The position numbers and the translations under genes are program-made. Positions 14,381 to 18,557 of a DNA stretch of 18,557 nt are shown one piece after another. The notes under the pieces were generated by a model, which was not told where the DNA came from, searched no databases, and saw only the letters and a program-made list of their open reading frames with translations. The DNA is from Bacteroidales bacterium (GTDB lineage: Bacteria > Bacteroidota > Bacteroidia > Bacteroidales > UBA932). Position 1 is the stretch's first letter, and every line of letters starts with the position of its first letter. The stretch lies in contig JABUTQ010000378.1 in the NCBI GenBank assembly GCA_021443605.1, positions 1-18,557 on the forward strand. Direction: 5' to 3'.

Positions 14381-15303
14381 TAGCATGTAGAAAAAGTTTC
14401 ACGGACACCCTTTTGGAGATTGCCCGTGAGGATAAGGACATCGTGGTCGTCACTACCGACGCACGCGGTTCTGTGACTCTGAACGCATTTGCGGACGAGC
14501 TGCCAGACCAGTTCGTGGAATGCGGAATTGCTGAGCAGAATTCTGTCGGTATATCAGCAGGTCTTGCCCACAGCGGCAAAAAAGTATTTTGTTGCGGCCC
14601 CGCTTGCTTCTACGTTACCCGAAGCCTGGAACAGGTCAAAGTCGATCTTGCATACAGTGAAAACAACGTGAAAGTTCTTGGCGTAAGCGGAGGAGTCGCT
14701 TATGGACACCTCGGTGCTACCCACCACAGCCTCCACGACATAGCAGCGCTCAGGACGTTCCCCGGAATGCAGATAGTGCTCCCGTGTGACGCCCGCCAGA
14801 CGCGCAGGCTTGTAAAGGAACTTGTCAACTACCCCCATCCCGTATATGTCAGGGTAGGGCGCGCTGCCGTGCCTGAAGTCTATGAAGACGACAACTTTGA
14901 CTTCTGCATAGGCAAGGCCAATATCCTAATGGATGGCAGCGACATTACCCTCATCGGGGCGGGAGAAACGGTTTATCACTGCAAGATGGCCGGAGAAAAG
15001 CTCCGCAAGGAGGGCATTTCGGCAAGGGTAATCGATATGTCTTCAATCAAGCCCTGTGACAGCGAGGCAGTGTTGAAGGCGGCATCTGAAACTGGAAGGA
15101 TAATCACCGTTGAGGAGCACAGCAAATTTGGCGGACTTGGAGCAATGGTCGCAGAAATTATTTCAGAAAACCCGGTTCCGTTACGCATTCTTGGCATTCC
15201 GGACGAGAATGTAGTTCACGGTAAAAACACCGAGATTTTCAAACACTATCACCTTGACACAGATGGCATTGTGATGGAAGTTAAAGATTTTATACGCAAG
15301 TAA
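14377..15303 (+). CDS. Transketolase subunit B (pyrimidine-binding and C-terminal domains)
   Basis: Partner of the preceding subunit (308 aa). The pyrimidine-binding domain (1-165) contains DARGS (28-32) and the essential FVECGIAEQN motif with Glu53, which activates thiamine diphosphate. GVAYGHLGATHHSLHDIAAL (107-126) supplies His residues of the active site, followed by PVYVRVGR (155-162). The transketolase C-terminal domain (about 185-308) has DITLIGAGETVY and ITVEEHSKFGGLGAMVAE. It overlaps subunit A by 4 bases and is followed after 5 bases by the kinase, so all three are translationally linked. It is the probable AptB counterpart if the operon is for apiose. A general pentose-phosphate role is less likely because the genes sit in an inducible sugar locus. 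Confidence 0.9.
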   Translation: MIACRKSFTDTLLEIAREDKDIVVVTTDARGSVTLNAFADELPDQFVECGIAEQNSVGISAGLAHSGKKVFCCGPACFYVTRSLEQVKVDLAYSENNVKVLGVSGGVAYGHLGATHHSLHDIAALRTFPGMQIVLPCDARQTRRLVKELVNYPHPVYVRVGRAAVPEVYEDDNFDFCIGKANILMDGSDITLIGAGETVYHCKMAGEKLRKEGISARVIDMSSIKPCDSEAVLKAASETGRIITVEEHSKFGGLGAMVAEIISENPVPLRILGIPDENVVHGKNTEIFKHYHLDTDGIVMEVKDFIRK

Positions 15304-15308
15304 GAAAT

Positions 15309-16790
15309 ATGGAGAAACGCATAATAGCTATCGACCAGAGCACCCAAGGGTCTAAGGTTATGCTCTTTACTGAGCAGTGCAAACTGGTAAAAAGAGTTAC
15401 AATTGCACATAATCAATATTACCCCAAGGCAGGTTGGGTTGAACACGATCCCGAAGAGATATATACAAATATCCTCCGTGGAGTTTCCGAGCTTCTCGAG
15501 GGTGGTCCCCGGAACGCCTTTGAATATTCTCTTGCCATCACCAACCAGCGCGAAACTGTCGTGGTATGGAATCGCAACACCGGCAAGCCGGTATGCAATG
15601 CTGTAGTGTGGCAGTGTCTTAGAGGTGCGGAAATATGCAAAAGTCTCAGAGACAGCGGATTCTCTGAAATGGTGCAGAAAAAGAGCGGTCTTCTCATAGA
15701 TCCCTATTTCTCTGCAAGCGGAGTGAAATGGATTCTTGACAATGTCGCAGAAGCACGCGAATCTGCCGAAAGAGGAGACCTCCTTATGGGGACAATGGAC
15801 AGTTGGGTAATCTGGAAGCTAACAGGTGGCAAAAACCACGTATCAGACTATACAAATGCTTCAAGGACAATGCTTTTCAACATTCATACGCTCCAATGGG
15901 ACAAGGATTTGCTCAAACTTTTCACCATCCCGGAGAGTATGATGCCAGAAGTCAAACCTTGCGACTCTTTCTTTGGAGAAACAGACTTTGAAGGATTCCT
16001 TGACAACAAAATCCCGATTTACGGCGTTCTTGGAGACTCTCACGGTGCTCTTGTAGGACAGATGTGTTTCGAAGAAGGGCTTGGAAAAGCAACATACGGT
16101 ACCGGTTCGTCCGTTATGGTAAACATCGGACAAAAGGCATCCGACGCTCCGGAAGGGCTTGTCACATCGATAGGGTTTGCAGCCCTCGGCAAGGTGTTCT
16201 ATGGCTTCGAAGGGAACATCCACTGTACCGGTGCAACTATCACCTGGGCAAAAGACAAGATTGGGCTTATCTCGTCATCTTCCCAAATCGAAGGAGAAGC
16301 GACATCTGTGGAAGACAACGGGGGAGTTTATTTCGTGCCGGCGTTTGCCGGACTTGCCGCCCCCTGGTGGAATTCGGAAGTCAAGGCAGCAGTTTTTGGG
16401 ATGACGCTCGGAACTACCCGCCAGCATCTTCTCAGGGCTATACTTGAGTCTATCGGATATCAGGTCAATGACCTTGTGGGGGCTATGACTCAAAAAGCGG
16501 GAATCAATCTCAAAGAGCTTCGCGTTGATGGAGGCCCCACCAAAAACGGCTTCCTGATGCAATTCCAGTCCGATTTGCTCGGAGTCCCCGTAAATCGTTC
16601 CGAAATCGAGGAAGCTTCCGCTCTCGGTGCAGTAATAATGAATGGACTCGCCAGAAAAGTATGGAGCTCATTTGACGAAGTTGCCGCATTGCGCGAGAGT
16701 TCAAACGTCACACTCCCTTCCGAAGAGAGGACGAAGGTTCTTGCCTGGGCTCAAGGATGGAGCAAAGCTGTTCAGCAGCTTATCAAATAA
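15309..16790 (+). CDS. FGGY-family sugar kinase, GlpK-like (probable ketose kinase)
   Basis: ATP-dependent carbohydrate kinase (493 aa) with both actin-like FGGY domains. The phosphate loop is AIDQSTQGSK (7-16). The glycerol-kinase-like ITNQRETVVVWN (77-88) keeps Arg81 and Glu82, Tyr133 lies in DPYFSAS, and catalytic base Asp243 is in VLGDSHGALVG (240-250). The second phosphate loop is ATYGTGSSVMVN (261-272), and the C-terminal ELRVDGGPTKNGFLMQFQSD (403-422) binds adenosine. Two places differ from true glycerol kinases: WQCLRG in place of WQDRRT, and GDSHG in place of GDQQ. These flank the substrate pocket and argue for a larger polyol or ketose. Between the transketolase and the isomerase it should phosphorylate the isomerase product, for example D-apulose to apulose 4-phosphate. 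Ribulose, xylulose or erythrulose are alternatives. Confidence 0.9.
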   Translation: MEKRIIAIDQSTQGSKVMLFTEQCKLVKRVTIAHNQYYPKAGWVEHDPEEIYTNILRGVSELLEGGPRNAFEYSLAITNQRETVVVWNRNTGKPVCNAVVWQCLRGAEICKSLRDSGFSEMVQKKSGLLIDPYFSASGVKWILDNVAEARESAERGDLLMGTMDSWVIWKLTGGKNHVSDYTNASRTMLFNIHTLQWDKDLLKLFTIPESMMPEVKPCDSFFGETDFEGFLDNKIPIYGVLGDSHGALVGQMCFEEGLGKATYGTGSSVMVNIGQKASDAPEGLVTSIGFAALGKVFYGFEGNIHCTGATITWAKDKIGLISSSSQIEGEATSVEDNGGVYFVPAFAGLAAPWWNSEVKAAVFGMTLGTTRQHLLRAILESIGYQVNDLVGAMTQKAGINLKELRVDGGPTKNGFLMQFQSDLLGVPVNRSEIEEASALGAVIMNGLARKVWSSFDEVAALRESSNVTLPSEERTKVLAWAQGWSKAVQQLIK

Positions 16791-16845
16791 AACTAATCAT
16801 CATTACTAATAGCATTAAAATCAATTATTTATAAAAACTGACACT

Positions 16846-18273
16846 ATGAAGAAAAATGGCAAAATGTGCTTTGGTGTCATTATTGGAACCAGGGCTTACT
16901 TCAACTCAGAGCTTGCAAGGGACGTTCGCAAGCAGCTTCTCAAGGTCCTTGAAGAACAGGGCTATAACTATGTAATCCTTCCCGAAGATGCAACTCCCAC
17001 AGGAAGCAGTTCCATCGAGACCGTTGAAGACGGCTGGAAATGCGCAGAGCTCTTCAAGCAGCATCGTGAGGAAATTGACGGTATCATCGTTTCGCTCCCC
17101 AACTTCGGCTTTGAAATCGGAATCATAAATGCAATCAATGAAGCGAATCTCAACGTACCTGTACTGGTGCAAGCTTGTGATGATGAGAACGATAAGGTTG
17201 ATCTCGACAGCCGTCGCGACGCATTCTGCGGAAAAATCTCAGTATGCAACAACCTCTATCAGTACGGCATTCCTTTCACCGACACCTGCCTTCACACATA
17301 TTCAATCTATTCAAAAGAGCTTGTCAAAGACATCAATAAGTTTGCCGGTATCTGCCGCGTGGTAAACGGGCTCCGTCATTGCCGTCTCGGCCAGATTGGT
17401 ACACGACCTCTCGGATTCAACACCTGCCGCGCTTCAGAGAAGCTCCTCCAGAAGACCGGAATCACTGTCGTGCCTGCAGACCTTAGTGAAATACTCTTTG
17501 CTGCACAGAAGGTTAGCGATGACGATCCTCGTTTGAAGGCATACCTTGACAAGGTAGAAAACTATGCAAAGTGCCCCGATGCATATCGCGAGAAACTTGC
17601 TCTTCAGGCAAAATTCGGAGTTGCAGTCAACCAGTGGGTGGACGACAATCACGTGGATGCCGTTGCCATTCAGTGCTGGGACTCTCTCGAGCAGAACTAT
17701 GGATGCGCAGCCTGCGTCACAATGTCTATGCTTTCAGAGCGCAATATCCCCGCCGCCTGCGAAACAGACCTTGCAGGAGCAGTCTCTATGCTCGCCCTTA
17801 CCCTTGCTTCGGGTTATCCCGCAGCCCTTGCCGATTGGAACAACAACTTTGCTGAAGACCGCAACAAGTGTGTCTGCACACATTGCGGGAACTTCCCCCG
17901 TCACTTCATCGGACACAACGACCTCAAACTCGCTCCCCTCGGCGTGCTTGGCCGCACCCTCGGCAAAATCAACACCTTCGGCGCCGTCAATGCAAAAGTT
18001 GCATCCGGCAAGTTCACCTTCTTCCGCATCTCTACCGATGACACCAAAGGAAAAATCAAAGCATATCTCGGAGAAGGGACAATTACAGACGAGGCATACC
18101 CTATGGATGGCTGCATAGCCGTTACTGCCGTGCCTAATCTCCAGAAACTTATGAAGCACATCTGCCGCAACGGCTTTGAGCACCACGTCGGATTGTGCCG
18201 TGCAGAAGTAGCTGATATTCTTCAAGATGCAATTGAAAACTACATCGGCTGGGATCTTTATGTACACGAATAA
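16846..18273 (+). CDS. L-fucose/L-arabinose isomerase-fold protein (probable pentose isomerase)
   Basis: Aldose-ketose isomerase of the FucI/AraA superfamily (475 aa, cytoplasmic). The N-terminal part is Rossmann-like (CFGVIIGTRAYFN, 8-20; GIIVSLPNFG, 79-88). The RVVNGLRHCRLGQIGTRPLGFN block (171-192) is typical of this family. Likely Mn-binding residues are Glu306 in ACETDLAGAV, Asp330 in ALADWNNNF and a histidine, either His346 (THCGNFP) or His446/447 (FEHHVGL). It is shorter than FucI (about 590 aa). It is unusually rich in cysteine (about 20), including a CxCxxC at 342-347 beside the candidate ligand His346. A 55-base gap separates it from the kinase. Isomerase, kinase and transketolase form a complete route, so its substrate should be the aldose that the locus targets; D-apiose is the leading guess. 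Identity as a fucose or arabinose enzyme is unlikely because no aldolase or epimerase accompanies it. Confidence 0.85.
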   Translation: MKKNGKMCFGVIIGTRAYFNSELARDVRKQLLKVLEEQGYNYVILPEDATPTGSSSIETVEDGWKCAELFKQHREEIDGIIVSLPNFGFEIGIINAINEANLNVPVLVQACDDENDKVDLDSRRDAFCGKISVCNNLYQYGIPFTDTCLHTYSIYSKELVKDINKFAGICRVVNGLRHCRLGQIGTRPLGFNTCRASEKLLQKTGITVVPADLSEILFAAQKVSDDDPRLKAYLDKVENYAKCPDAYREKLALQAKFGVAVNQWVDDNHVDAVAIQCWDSLEQNYGCAACVTMSMLSERNIPAACETDLAGAVSMLALTLASGYPAALADWNNNFAEDRNKCVCTHCGNFPRHFIGHNDLKLAPLGVLGRTLGKINTFGAVNAKVASGKFTFFRISTDDTKGKIKAYLGEGTITDEAYPMDGCIAVTAVPNLQKLMKHICRNGFEHHVGLCRAEVADILQDAIENYIGWDLYVHE

Positions 18274-18294
18274 TCTTTAGAAACATAAACGACT

Positions 18295-18557
18295 ATGGTA
18301 CTTGTAACTAACGTAGCTGTAGCAATGATATGCTGCATCTACTGCTGCCTCTGCTGGGGTTCTTGGGGTAATACCCAGAAACTCGTGCAGAAGAAAGAGT
18401 GGAAGTCTTTCTTGTTCTATTGGGACTACATACTCGGCTTCTTCCTCACCGCTGTGCTCGGACTGCTCCTCTTCAATGGCGGCTCCATCTTTGATGGAAT
18501 CACTTGGGAAGGAGTCAAATGGGCGGTACTCGGAGGTATTGTCTGGAATGTTGCCAA
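18295..18557 (+). CDS. GRP/DMT-type sugar permease, N-terminal part (cut by window edge)
   Basis: Partial membrane transporter; 87 codons are visible and the frame is open to the end of the window. The first helix (VLVTNVAVAMICCIYCCLCW) runs into GSWGNTQKL, a motif of glucose/ribose/rhamnose permeases of the drug/metabolite superfamily. EWKSFLFYWDYILGFFLTAV forms the second helix, followed by GGSIFDGITWEGVKWAVLGGIVWNVA. Five cysteines cluster in the first helix. The gap to the isomerase is 21 bases, so it belongs to the operon and would carry the free monosaccharide across the inner membrane. Without the rest of the gene the subfamily cannot be fixed. Confidence 0.8.
   Translation, partial: MVLVTNVAVAMICCIYCCLCWGSWGNTQKLVQKKEWKSFLFYWDYILGFFLTAVLGLLLFNGGSIFDGITWEGVKWAVLGGIVWNVA

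Noticed and set aside
16791..16845. Internal promoter or third copy of the 13-mer before the isomerase gene
   Set aside because: There is no TAnnTTTG box, and only a short resemblance (ATCATTAC) to the 13-mer; read-through from the kinase is enough.
17564..18267. Long open frames overlapping the isomerase gene (184 aa at 17564-18118 plus; 177 aa at 17734-18267 minus)
   Set aside because: They lie wholly inside a well-supported isomerase gene, have no family motifs and read as low-complexity Ser/Pro or Cys/Val shadows.
16846..18273. Naming the isomerase FucI or AraA
   Set aside because: It is shorter than FucI, and no fuculose-phosphate aldolase or ribulose-phosphate epimerase accompanies it. 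The gene context points to a different sugar.
13541..18557. Sulfoquinovose transketolase pathway as the function of the operon
   Set aside because: That route also uses a split transketolase but needs no FGGY kinase, and no sulfosugar-specific isomerase, reductase or exporter is visible. The kinase fits a phosphorylated ketose such as apulose 4-phosphate better.

Overview
This window looks like a chromosomal segment of a Bacteroidales-type member of the Bacteroidota. The evidence is a SusC/SusD pair, a DUF4294 protein and several promoters of the Bacteroidetes form (TTTG at -33, TAnnTTTG at -7). Three units can be read: a ribosomal protein operon, a stand-alone housekeeping-type gene, and an accessory sugar-utilisation locus of about 13 kb.

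Unit 1 (1-4175, minus strand) is the rplP-rpmC-rpsQ-rplN-rplX-rplE-rpsN-rpsH-rplF-rplR-rpsE part of the S10/spc ribosomal protein cluster. It is tightly packed, and rpsE runs off the left edge. The cluster does not continue upstream into rpsC. It starts at rplP with its own good promoter, and the next gene is unrelated. Unit 2 (4298-5054, minus strand) is a secreted DUF4294 protein with its own promoter.

Unit 3 (5050-18557) consists of two divergent arms around a DeoR-family regulator. The minus-strand arm encodes a SusC TonB-dependent transporter, a SusD surface lipoprotein and a secreted DUF1593 (nucleoside-hydrolase-like, Sde182-type) protein. A strong hairpin lies between susD and the DUF1593 gene, and an intrinsic terminator ends the operon. 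The plus-strand arm encodes the DeoR regulator, a secreted CE1-like esterase with its own promoter and terminator, and an operon of split transketolase subunits A and B, a GlpK-like FGGY kinase, an L-fucose-isomerase-fold protein and a GRP/DMT-type sugar permease (cut by the right edge).

The isomerase, kinase and two-subunit transketolase match the logic of the D-apiose transketolase pathway: apiose to apulose, to apulose 4-phosphate, to dihydroxyacetone phosphate plus xylulose 5-phosphate. I therefore read the locus as a polysaccharide/glycoside utilisation locus for a branched or unusual pentose. SusC/D would capture the glycoside, the esterase and DUF1593 protein would release the sugar outside the cytoplasm, the permease would import it, and the four-protein pathway would feed it to central metabolism. 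An exact 13-bp sequence, CGTGGATTATTAC, sits just downstream of the -7 region of both the susC promoter and the transketolase promoter. It is a good candidate operator tying both arms to the DeoR protein. The substrate assignment is inference. Gene families, promoters, hairpins and the shared 13-mer are visible in the sequence.

No intergenic stretch exceeds 300 bases. No tRNA, rRNA, CRISPR array, insertion sequence or integrase was seen.
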